Below are positions 1-7,236 of a stretch of 11,394 nucleotides of DNA, piece after piece. The number at the start of each line of letters is the position of its first letter. Within the stretch, counting starts at the first letter, position 1. The translations under genes and the position numbers were made by a program. The stretch is from CAYSLC01 sp964431545 (GTDB lineage Bacteria > Desulfobacterota > Desulfobacteria > Desulfobacterales > JAABSP01): the NCBI GenBank assembly GCA_964431545.1, contig CAYSLC010000183.1:1-11394 (forward strand). The letters are read 5' to 3'. The notes below the pieces were generated by a model. The model did not search any database. It had not been told where the DNA came from and saw only the letters and a program-made list of their open reading frames with translations.

Positions 1-909
1 CTCTCCGACGACGGGTTCGACATCAACTTCGACCTGACCGTCCTCTACCAGGTCAAGGCCGAACACACCCCCATGATCGTGGCCACCATCGGCCGGTCCA
101 TCGAGGTGGTCCGGGACAAGAAGATCCGGCCGGCGGCCCGCTCCTTCGCCCGGATCATCGGCTCCATGAACAAGGGAGAGGAGTTCATCCACGGCATCAC
201 AAGGGAAAAATTCCAGACCGACCTCCACGACGCCCTCATGCAAAAATGCGCCGAGAGCAACATCATCATCAACCAGACCCTGGTGCGGTACTTCGAGGTG
301 CCCGACAATCTGAGGGACCCCATCACCCGGAAGGTGATCGCCTTCAAGGTGGAGGAGCAGTACAAGCAGGAGCAGAACACCCAGAAGGCGAACGCGGAAC
401 TCTCCCGCCAGAAACAGCTGGTGGTCTTCGAATCGGAGAAGGTGAAGGCGGAGACCGACAAGATCCGGGCCATCATCACGGCGGAGCAGCGGCGGGACGA
501 AGCCGAGATCCGAAAGTCCCAGGTAAAATTTGAAGCGGAGGCGGACGCGGAGAAGCGGAAGATTCAGGCCGACGCCCTGCTCTACGCCGCCGAAAAGGAG
601 GCGGAAGGGATCCGGGTCAAGCGCCTGGCCGAGGCCCAGGGGCAGAAGGCGATGGTGGACGCCTGGAGCGGAGACGGGTCCCGGTTCATCGTCGCCTCCC
701 GCCTGGCGGACGTGCTCAAGGGGGCGAACCTCATCCCCCTGGAGACGCTCTTCGGGGGCGGGAACGGAACCGAGGGCGGGGCCGGGGGACCGATCCGGTA
801 CCACAACACACTGGATCTGTTAAACTTTTTTAAGCTGGATGCATTGGAGCGGAAGGAACCGGCCGGCGCAGCCCTCCTGGACAGCGCGGCCACCGTCACG
901 AATCCCTGA
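1..909 (+). CDS. SPFH/band-7 (prohibitin/flotillin-like) protein, 5' end missing
   Basis: The reading frame is open from base 1, so the true start lies before the window; 302 residues are visible up to the TGA at 907-909. Visible residues 1 to about 115 look like the later part of an SPFH/band-7 domain. Residues about 115-215 form a long charged, Ala/Glu/Lys/Arg-rich segment, the coiled coil typical of prohibitin and flotillin families. A Gly-rich hinge (GGGNGTEGGAGG) and a short hydrophobic tail follow. Family members are membrane-anchored oligomeric scaffolds that organise membrane patches or regulate membrane proteases. The N-terminal membrane anchor expected for the family would lie upstream and cannot be checked. 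The gene converges on the TPR gene downstream. The family call is firm; no specific cellular role can be assigned. Confidence 0.85.
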   Translation, partial: LSDDGFDINFDLTVLYQVKAEHTPMIVATIGRSIEVVRDKKIRPAARSFARIIGSMNKGEEFIHGITREKFQTDLHDALMQKCAESNIIINQTLVRYFEVPDNLRDPITRKVIAFKVEEQYKQEQNTQKANAELSRQKQLVVFESEKVKAETDKIRAIITAEQRRDEAEIRKSQVKFEAEADAEKRKIQADALLYAAEKEAEGIRVKRLAEAQGQKAMVDAWSGDGSRFIVASRLADVLKGANLIPLETLFGGGNGTEGGAGGPIRYHNTLDLLNFFKLDALERKEPAGAALLDSAATVTNP

Positions 910-919
910 TCGGTTGGAA

Positions 920-969
920 CCGCTCCCGCCTTACCTGCTTCGAGTCAAGGGGGAGGAAGGCGGGAGCGG
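920..969. terminator. Inverted repeat between convergent genes, probable bidirectional terminator
   Basis: CCGCTCCCGCCTT (920-932) is repeated as an exact 13-base reverse complement at 957-969. With one bulged A the stem extends by three more pairs (CCT/AGG). It lies 11 bases after the SPFH stop and 31 bases beyond the stop of the convergent TPR gene, where a shared terminator is expected. There is no T tract on either side, so an intrinsic-terminator call is tentative; it could be a 3' mRNA-stabilising stem. Confidence 0.55.
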
Positions 970-999
970 CCGGAAACGCCGGCAGGAGAATCCGTGTGG

Positions 1000-2265
1000 T
1001 CATCGGGACGGTGCATCGTCCCGTGAAAGGGCCTCGAACCGCGCCGCTTCGGCGTCGTTTCCCATGGCGGCGTAGATTCGGCTTGCTCTGCCCAAGTATG
1101 CGGATCGATTGGCCGGCTCTTCCCGGGCCAGGCCCAGGTAGAGTTCCAGGACGCGCTCGGTGCGATGCCCGGCGTCGAAGGCGGCGTCGGCGTACAGCCG
1201 CCGCAACTCGGGGTCGGGCCGCCGGCCGCACCCGGTGCAGCCGTTCAGCAGTTCGCCGTACAGGCCCGTGGCCGTCTCCGGATCGCCCTTTTTCATGTGG
1301 ATGTCGGCCAGGGCCCGAACCACGAATTCGTTCCGGTCGTTTTCACGCAGATAATTGGTGTAATAGGCCTCGGCCTGCCCGTATTTCCCCGCCTGGACCA
1401 GGGTCTCGCCTTTGAGAATGACGATGGTCGGCCGATCCGCCAGTTCCTCCGGGACCCCCGCCAGCACCTCCGCGGCCCGGTCGTATTCACCCAGGGCCCA
1501 GAGGCTTTCGCAGAGAATCGGATAGGCCCGCTCTATCTCCGGGAAATCGGCCAGAAAAGGTTCGATGGTCGTCCTGGCGGCCTCGTTCTCCCCCAGGTTG
1601 AGGTAACAGGTGGCCAGTTCCAGGGGGATCAGGGTGGTCGCGTCCCCGTTTTCCCGGAGCGCTTGGGAAAGGTGATCGGCCGCTGTTTCGAAATCCCCTC
1701 GGTTCAAGGCCGCATAGCCTGTCAGGAACGCTTCACCGTACCCGGCATAGGCTTTCCGCTCCTCCGGCGGCAGGGCGGCCAGCAATGCATCGAGGTATTC
1801 CGGGTCGTCCGGATCATCCGGGTCCTCATCATCATTCTCCCAGGTCTCGTCGTCTTCCCCGTCGTCATCCGCCTCGTCCATGACCCGGAAGCGTCGGGCC
1901 AGCGAAGCTTTCCGCTCCGCCTCGATGGTCCCCGTCAGCGCCTCGATCTCGGTCCTGAGATCGTCGCGTTCCGTCAATTCCCCGGCCAGTTCGAGAAGTT
2001 CCAGGGCATCCTCGGGACAGGCGGCCTCGATCAACTCCCGCCCGTTCCGGACATGCTCCTGGGCCAGGGCCTCCCGCGCGTCCCGGATCTTCCCCTCGAT
2101 TCGCGCCCCGAACCCCGGATCATCGGATGGCTTTTTGCCGTGCCGGTGAAGGGCGTTTTCGTATTCAACCTTGGCGTGGCCGAAGAGCCCGTCGGCCATC
2201 AACCCGTCGCCTGTCTTCTCGATCTCCTCCGGCCGCTTGCCGGACAGAAACGTGAACCACCCCAT
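1000..2265 (-). CDS. TPR-repeat protein with acidic linker and a CxxC motif
   Basis: A 421-residue protein starting at ATG 2265, with a purine-rich GGGGGG/GAGG stretch just upstream. No signal peptide is evident, so it is probably cytoplasmic. Residues 15-120 are helical and TPR-like. Residues 130-157 are an almost purely acidic Asp/Glu linker. Residues 174-400 contain several helical pairs with the TPR pattern of small and aromatic residues (for example GEAFLTGYAALNRGDFETAA, 177-196). A CTGC motif at 343-346 sits between two helical hairpins and could bind a metal, but no second Cys pair is present. TPR domains mediate protein-protein contacts; the partner is unknown. The gene is downstream of the glutamate synthase operon in the same direction, but a 192-base spacer with a promoter-like sequence suggests separate expression. 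I do not recognise an orthologue. Confidence 0.75.
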   Translation of the reverse strand: MGWFTFLSGKRPEEIEKTGDGLMADGLFGHAKVEYENALHRHGKKPSDDPGFGARIEGKIRDAREALAQEHVRNGRELIEAACPEDALELLELAGELTERDDLRTEIEALTGTIEAERKASLARRFRVMDEADDDGEDDETWENDDEDPDDPDDPEYLDALLAALPPEERKAYAGYGEAFLTGYAALNRGDFETAADHLSQALRENGDATTLIPLELATCYLNLGENEAARTTIEPFLADFPEIERAYPILCESLWALGEYDRAAEVLAGVPEELADRPTIVILKGETLVQAGKYGQAEAYYTNYLRENDRNEFVVRALADIHMKKGDPETATGLYGELLNGCTGCGRRPDPELRRLYADAAFDAGHRTERVLELYLGLAREEPANRSAYLGRASRIYAAMGNDAEAARFEALSRDDAPSR

Positions 2266-2324
2266 ACCTCGTCGCCCCCCTTTTTCGAAATGCGCGTGGT
2301 CGATCCATGTTGCGGGACTTGATG

Positions 2325-2354
2325 TCTATACCACGGCTGTCGGGCCGACGGCAA
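2325..2354 (-). promoter_or_regulatory. Possible sigma-70-type promoter for the TPR gene
   Basis: Reading the minus strand, TTGCCG (-35-like, 2354-2349) is followed after 18 bases by TATAGA (-10-like, 2330-2325). A start near 2318 would give a leader of about 50 bases before the ATG at 2265. The hexamers are only partial matches, so this rests mainly on position. Confidence 0.3.
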
Positions 2355-2457
2355 CGGAAACTCCCGCATGGTCCACGTACCCTTTTGCATGCCGAGCTAT
2401 CAGCTCTTTTGGCATCGGCATTTCACGGTGGGCCGCCCTTCCCTGGCGCTTGGCTCG

Positions 2458-2963
2458 TTAAAACCGCTCCCGTCTCTCCCGACCCGAGGCCAGAGGAATG
2501 TCGAGGGCCGTTGACGTGGCCAGGGTGATGGTCCGCATGTCCTCGGGCTCCAGGTTGTGGACGTTGGTCTTGCCCGTGCATCTGGCGATGATGGCGGTCT
2601 CCTGGGCGGCGGCCCGGATCCAGTTGACGGCGGCGTCGCCCATGCTCTCGACCGTAGCGTCATTCCCGAAGACGATCCGGCCGCCGTCGATCCGGCCGCC
2701 CATGGCTAGGCCCAGGGCCGTGCCGAAGGCAGCCCCCTGGCAGTTGAGGGCCAGGATCTTGGCGGCGTCGGTGCCGGTGCGCAGGCCGCCGAAGTAGACC
2801 AGGGCGATCTCCTCCTCCCGGTTCATCCGGCGGAGGATGGCCAGCGCATCCCGGAGGATCGTGAGATCCGGCGGGCTCGCCAGGCCGCTCCATGGGACGA
2901 GGATGTCCGGAGAGCCGTCGAGGACCAGCAGGTCGAACCGGTTTTCCAGGGCCATGGGGATCG
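2458..2963 (-). CDS. C-terminal part of the glutamate-synthase-like protein (degenerate second barrel), after the assembly gap
   Basis: The frame is open from the gap edge to the stop at 2458, giving about 167 residues. The Met at 2955 is internal-looking, because coding continues upstream (Ile-Pro) into the Ns. The segment lines up with the first FMN barrel of the same protein in three places. ALENRFDLLVLDG matches ALKDGLDFVELDG. FGGLRTGTDAAKILAL matches MGGIQNGLDAAKAIAL. The stretch ending LEPEDMRT...IPL matches LSREDLVA...LPL. It lacks the GGTGA phosphate-binding loop and the C-x5-C-x4-C cluster of the first barrel, so it is probably non-catalytic. It is most likely the tail of the gene at 3064-5381, though a separate small gene beginning inside the gap cannot be excluded. 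Confidence 0.7.
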
Positions 2964-3063
2964 NNNNNNNNNNNNNNNNNNNNNNNNNNNNNNNNNNNNN
3001 NNNNNNNNNNNNNNNNNNNNNNNNNNNNNNNNNNNNNNNNNNNNNNNNNNNNNNNNNNNNNNN
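2964..3063. other. Assembly gap (100 N)
   Basis: Exactly 100 undetermined bases, the usual placeholder for a scaffold join of unknown length. The coding frames on its two sides do not match if 100 is taken literally. Comparing the second barrel with the first suggests that about 135 codons (roughly 400 bases) are really missing here. Confidence 0.97.
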
Positions 3064-5381
3064 GCCCGGCGAACCGACGCCGGCGCGTCATCGAAACCGG
3101 TGAAGAGGAACGGCAGGGCGAGTTCCAGGGCCGGTTCCGCCGGATCGACCCCGCCGATCTCGATGGAACGGCGCAGGGCCGTGGCGGTGGAACACGCCTC
3201 CCGGTATGGGTCGATCACCAGCCGGGTCAGGGCGGCGGAGAGAAAGACCACGTCGTCCAGATGGGCCTTCCGGTCCGGCGGAAACGGGTTTTCCCTTGGG
3301 ACCATCAGGGTCGACAGGATCTCTTTCTGGGCACCTTCGTCCCCTGCTTCGGACCGGGACATGGCCCGGATGGCCCGCCGGTCCCGTCGGGAGAAGCTGG
3401 CCGTGCCGGTCTCGGTTTTCCCGCCGTCCTCCGCCGAGCCGGTCCGGGGGGCTTCCCGGCGGCTTTCGTCCAGGGGCAGGCGGGTCATGGCGGCCGCCTC
3501 CGGGGTCAGGGCCACCAGATCCTCCCGGGACAGGTCGCGGATATCGTTATACCCCAGCGCATGGGCGACGGCGGCCATCTGCCACCGGATCGATTCGAGG
3601 TACCGGTGCATCCGGCGGGCGGCCTGGTCCACGTCGAGGCGGCGGGTTTTTTCGGGATCCTGGGTGGCGATCCCCACCGGGCACTTGCCGGAGCTGCAAT
3701 CCATGCACCCGGTGCACCCGGCCGCCACCAGCATGGCGGTGCCGATGCCCACCGCCGATGCCCCCAGGGCGATGGCCTTGGCCGCGTCCAGGCCGTTCTG
3801 GATCCCGCCCATGAGGACGATGGGGAGTTGACCGTCGGCGTCGAGTTCGGCCAATCCGTCCATGGCCTCCATGAGGGCCGAGAGGGTGGGGATCCCCACG
3901 TACTCCAGGACCTCGTTTCCGGCGGCCCCGGTGCCCCCCTGGAGGCCGTCCAGCTCCACGAAATCGAGGCCGTCCTTGAGGGCGATCTTCACGTCGTCCC
4001 GGGTCCGGCCGCCCCCGAGTTTCAGGCCGACGGGCAGGCGCCATCCCACCGCCTCCCGGAACTCCTGGACCTTCATGATCAGGTCGTCGCCCCCCAGGAT
4101 GTCGGGGTGGCGGGAGGGGGACCGGAGGTCCATGCCCGCCGGGATTCCCCGGATGTCGGCGATCTCCCGGGTGAGTTTGGCCGCCATGAGCTGGCCTCCG
4201 AGTCCCGGCTTGGCCCCCTGGGAGATGTAGAGTTCCAGGGCGTCGGCCCGCTTCATGTCGTGGATGTTCCAGCCGAGCCGGCCCGAAAGGCACTGGGCGA
4301 TGAGCTGCCGGGCCTCGGCCCGCTCCTCCGAGGACATCCCCCCCTCGCCGGTGTTCTCCGAGATGCCGGAGAGCCGGGAGGCGATCCCCAGGGCCACCTT
4401 CATCCCCGGCGAGACGGCGCCGTAGCTCATGGGGGCGATCATCACCGGCATGCTCAGGTCCAGGGCCCGGCCTCCGCTCCGGTCGCCGATGAAGGTTCGG
4501 AGATCGATCCGGGACAATGCACCGGCGTCCAGTGCCCCCGGGTCGATCCGTTTCTTGAATGTGATATCGCCGAAGTGGGGCACATGGCGGGCCGCGCCGT
4601 ACCCCCGGACCCGGTACCGGCCGATTTCGCTCTTAACGCGGATGTCCTGGACGATCTGCTCGTTCCAGTAGCCGGCTCCGGGGCCGGAGAAGGAGACGTA
4701 GGGGAGCCGTTCCGCTTTCGGTTCCGCCTTGCCGTAGGTGAGTTCCCCGCCTCTGGAGACGATCTTCTTGAAGCGGCCCTTGAAGGGAAGGGCGTGGCGG
4801 TCGAGGAAGGCCATGACCTCGTCGATCTCCCCGGCCGCGGGGTCGACGACCATGGCGTCGTTGCCCAAAGAGAGGATCTCGCCGCCCACGAAGATCTCGC
4901 CGCCGGCCATGTCCTCGCCCACCCGTTCTCCGGAATCGCCGAGGATGATCATCCGGCCGCCGTACATCATGTATCCGGCCATGAAGCTCGAATGGCCCCC
5001 GCAGCAGAGGGTCCCCTTCTTCATCACTTGCCCGGACCGGGACCCCATGTTCCCCCGGATGACCACCTCGCCGCCCCGCAACGCCTCTCCGGCGATGGCC
5101 CCGGCGTTGCCGCCGACGACGATGGCGCCGGAGAGGAGGTTGTCCCCCACCCCCCAGCTGACGTTCTTCTCCACCTCGATGCGCGGTCCGTCGGTAAGCC
5201 CGCCGCAGAAATACCCGGCGGAGCCGCGGATCCGGATCCGGATGGGGCTGGTGAGCCCCACCGCGATGTAGTGGCGGGCGTCCGGGTTGATGATCTCCAC
5301 GTCCTTGTGGATGGCGCCGTACCCCTTGATGACCTCGTTGGCCGTCTTGATGGGCATCCGGGACAGATCGATGACCGTCAT
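3064..5381 (-). CDS. Glutamate-synthase-like protein: GXGXG domain + FMN/3Fe-4S synthase barrel (3' part cut by gap)
   Basis: The ATG at 5381 is chosen because GAGGG lies 7 bases upstream and the GXGXG domain begins directly after it. A GTG at 5450, overlapping the previous stop as GTGA, is an alternative. 772 residues are readable before the gap. Residues 1-230 form a GltB-type C-terminal beta-helix (GXGXG repeats, 85-167), here placed N-terminally. Residues 240-640 form the FMN glutamate-synthase barrel with PMSYGAVS (317-324), KPGLGGQL (391-398), GGGRT and GGTGA (483-487). The cluster C556-x5-C562-x4-C567 has exactly the 3Fe-4S spacing of GltB. This module reduces 2-iminoglutarate formed from 2-oxoglutarate and ammonia channelled from glutamine. 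The amidotransferase is the separate gene just upstream. After residue 700 a second, degenerate barrel begins and runs into the Ns. No NAD(P)H-oxidising subunit is visible in the window. Confidence 0.9.
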
Positions 5382-5446
5382 GGTTTCCCTCTTTTCGTGA
5401 TGATCGTTTGGGGTGGTCGTGGGAAATATTTCGACCGGATCGGCCG

Positions 5447-6367
5447 TCACGCGGCCCTGGACCAGAGGCCGAAGGTGTGGGGCGCCGGTTCCGTGGTCTC
5501 CAGGGCCTTTCCGGGAAAGAGGCGGTTGATCCCCACCTCTTCGGAGGAGATGACGATCATCCGGTCGTCCTCGTACTTGACCATCGGCTTGGCCGCCAGC
5601 TTGTCCTTGGCGTAGCCGATGGCGTCCCGGGTGGCCACCAGATAGGAGAAGGTGCCGTCCAGGTCCGCCAGTGAGGTCTCCAGGGCCGCTTCCAGGGGCG
5701 CCCCCCGGCTCATCCGGTAGGCGAGGTAGACGGCGATCAGCTCCGTGTCGTTTTCCGTCTGGAAGGTCATCCCCTTGCGTTCCAGCCGCCGCCGCATGAT
5801 CCAGTAGTTGGTGATCTGGCCGTTGTGGACCGTGGCCACGTCGGCGAAGCCGCAGGCCCAGAAGGGGTGGGAGGTGTCCGGGTGGACCCCGGACTCGGTG
5901 GCCAGCCGGATGTGGGCGATGCCGTGGTCCCCGTCAAAGGCTTCGATGCCGTATCCGGGGGCCAGGTCCCAGGGATGGCCCACATCCTTGATGATGTCGA
6001 GGCTCCCGCCCGCCGAGACCAGTTTTACCTTGCGCTCGATGGCTCGGGTCAGGGCGAGCAGGTCGGGGACGTTCCGGACGATGAACCCGGCCGTGCAGCC
6101 GAGGATCTCCTCCCGGAGGATCTCCACCCCCTCCCCTGCCAGTGCCTTCCGGATCTCTTCCATGGCGCTCTCTTGGCCGCCGTCCCGCGGGATGAAGAAG
6201 CGCATGCGGAGGCCCTCGGGAAGGGGCGTCCGATAGAGGGCCCATCCGGCGGAGTCGGGCCCCCGGTGGAGGGTCGCGTCGAGGATTTCCGTCAGGGCCG
6301 CGCCGGTGGTCATGGGAAAATCGGCCCGTTTTCCGTTCTTGAACAAGATCCCTGCGATGGCGCACAT
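5447..6367 (-). CDS. Class II glutamine amidotransferase (GlxB/GltB-amidotransferase type)
   Basis: A 306-residue protein. The start at 6367 is fixed by the catalytic Cys2 (MCAIAGILF), since N-terminal nucleophile enzymes expose this Cys after Met removal; AGGA lies 8 bases upstream. Other class II motifs are HRGPDSAG (34-41), AHIRLAT (151-157), HNGQITNY (181-188) and ENDTE (205-209). The enzyme hydrolyses glutamine to glutamate and passes ammonia to a synthase partner. The adjacent downstream gene supplies the GXGXG and FMN domains, so together they reconstitute a split glutamate synthase alpha subunit. The third residue is Ala where Gly is usual (MCGI), a mild deviation. The 60-base spacer from the regulator gene, and the stop lying just ahead of the synthase start, suggest an operon. 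A GlxB-like or N-methylglutamate-synthase subunit A role is the main alternative. Confidence 0.88.
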   Translation of the reverse strand: MCAIAGILFKNGKRADFPMTTGAALTEILDATLHRGPDSAGWALYRTPLPEGLRMRFFIPRDGGQESAMEEIRKALAGEGVEILREEILGCTAGFIVRNVPDLLALTRAIERKVKLVSAGGSLDIIKDVGHPWDLAPGYGIEAFDGDHGIAHIRLATESGVHPDTSHPFWACGFADVATVHNGQITNYWIMRRRLERKGMTFQTENDTELIAVYLAYRMSRGAPLEAALETSLADLDGTFSYLVATRDAIGYAKDKLAAKPMVKYEDDRMIVISSEEVGINRLFPGKALETTEPAPHTFGLWSRAA

Positions 6368-6410
6368 GGTGGTCGTCCTATCTTGATGGTGGTGGATGAA
6401 CCGGAGCAAG

Positions 6411-6427
6411 CCGCAAGCAACGATCCC
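6411..6427 (-). promoter_or_regulatory. Weak sigma-54-like element ahead of the amidotransferase gene
   Basis: On the minus strand, GGGATCGTTGCTTGCG has GG and GC separated by exactly 10 bases and a clean TTGC -12 element. The -24 part (GGGATCG) deviates at several positions from TGGCACG. A start near 6402 would leave about 35 bases before the ATG at 6367. It could give the synthase genes nitrogen-responsive expression independent of the regulator gene, but a chance match is quite possible. Confidence 0.28.
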
Positions 6428-7039
6428 CTATTCCGAAAACCTCGGGGAGACGATGATCGACAGAAACCGGATCGGCAGCTGGAGAAGCTCCTCGGGCCCA
6501 TGGGGGGTATCCGAGTCGAACAACAGGGAATCCCCCGGAGAGAGGGGGTACGCCTTGTCTCCGTGCATGTAGGTCATCTCCCCTTCGAGCATGTGGATGA
6601 ACTCCTGGCCCGGATGCTGAAACAGGGGGAAGCTCTCGGAGCGCTCTGTCAGGGTGATCAGGTAGGGCTCCATGGAGATCCGCTTGCCGACGCCGTGGCC
6701 CAAAAGGCGGTATTCGTGTCCCGCACGGGTGCCGCGCCGCTCGATGACCACCCCGTCGCCCGACTTGACGTAGCTTGCGTCCCTCTTCTCCTCGAACTTC
6801 CGGAAGAAGGCGGTGAGCGGCATGTTCAAGGCCCGGGCCAGGGATTGGATGGTGGCCAGGGAGGGCGACGTCTGTCCGTTCTCGATTTTGGAGAGCATGC
6901 CGGCGGAGAGCCCAGCCAGCTTGGCCAGCTCCGCGATGGTCAGCCCCATCTTCTTCCGGAACGCCCGGATCTGGCGGCCGATGGCGATCTCCAGCTTGTG
7001 GTTCTGGTGCTCGTTGGTCGGCTGTCTGTCATCGTTCAT
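6428..7039 (-). CDS. XRE-family HTH regulator with C-terminal cupin sensor domain
   Basis: A 203-residue protein from ATG 7039. An upstream ATG at 7093 has no ribosome-binding site, and the HTH begins soon after 7039. Residues 20-75 form a Cro/C1-type helix-turn-helix (IRAFRKKMGLTIAELAKLAG; recognition-helix region LSAGMLSKIENG). Residues about 122-200 form a small cupin beta-barrel with HPGQEFIHMLEGEMTY (142-157) and PGDSLLFDSDTPH (168-180). His142, Glu146, His149 and His180 are candidate metal or ligand residues. This architecture matches PuuR-like regulators, which usually sense a small metabolite and repress neighbouring catabolic or amino-acid genes. Its place as first gene before the amidotransferase and synthase suggests that it controls that set, possibly itself too. 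The ligand is unknown; a gamma-glutamyl compound or an amine would fit the context. Confidence 0.88.
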   Translation of the reverse strand: MNDDRQPTNEHQNHKLEIAIGRQIRAFRKKMGLTIAELAKLAGLSAGMLSKIENGQTSPSLATIQSLARALNMPLTAFFRKFEEKRDASYVKSGDGVVIERRGTRAGHEYRLLGHGVGKRISMEPYLITLTERSESFPLFQHPGQEFIHMLEGEMTYMHGDKAYPLSPGDSLLFDSDTPHGPEELLQLPIRFLSIIVSPRFSE

Positions 7040-7131
7040 GGTCGGACCCGGAATTAGGGGGCAACCGTGCGGTCCCCCGTCTTCTCTCCCCATGGTCTTA
7101 TCGGAAAAAGGCTGAAAAAAGCAAGAAGTTG

Positions 7132-7170
7132 ATCCGGGGCGCCGGGGAGGAATCGACCAGCGCCCCGGAT
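7132..7170 (-). terminator. Second hairpin downstream of amt
   Basis: ATCCGGGGCGC (7132-7142) and GCGCCCCGGAT (7160-7170) form an exact 11-base inverted repeat with a 17-base loop. On the minus strand it is followed by a pyrimidine-rich stretch containing TTTTTT (7120-7115) and TTTTT (7109-7105). It lies between amt and the regulator gene and probably ends glnK-amt transcription. Confidence 0.5.
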
Positions 7171-7174
7171 GGAT

Positions 7175-7209
7175 GGTTCCGCCCCGCCGGCAACGGCCGG
7201 GGCGGAACC
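7175..7209 (-). terminator. First hairpin downstream of amt
   Basis: GGTTCCGCCCCG (7175-7186) pairs exactly with CGGGGCGGAACC (7198-7209). The inner CCG-GCAA-CGG extends the stem past a single bulged C to a tetraloop. It begins 28 bases beyond the amt stop on the minus strand, in a typical terminator position. No T tract follows directly, so it may act together with the second hairpin or as a 3'-end stabiliser. Confidence 0.5.
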
Positions 7210-7236
7210 AGGACCCCCATGGGTCGGGCGGTGCCG

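Noticed and set aside
2390..2414. Plus-strand hairpin GAGCT-ATC-AGCTC followed by TTTT
   Set aside because: It looks like a small terminator on the plus strand, but no plus-strand gene precedes it. On the minus strand it lacks a following T run.
2823..2963. Continuation of the synthase frame straight through the 100 N
   Set aside because: It gives a Trp/Ser/Arg-rich tail with no similarity to the family, while the neighbouring frame gives a clear barrel C-terminus. The N count is arbitrary.
5382..5450. GTG start at 5450 for the synthase (GTGA overlap with the upstream stop)
   Set aside because: Translational coupling is possible, but no good ribosome-binding site precedes it. The ATG at 5381 has GAGGG at correct spacing and begins just before the domain.
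2892..5615. Very long plus-strand open frame (about 900 codons) opposite the synthase gene
   Set aside because: It spans the N run, is low-complexity Gly/Pro/Arg/His-rich, and lies antisense to a well-supported enzyme. It is a by-product of high GC at third codon positions.
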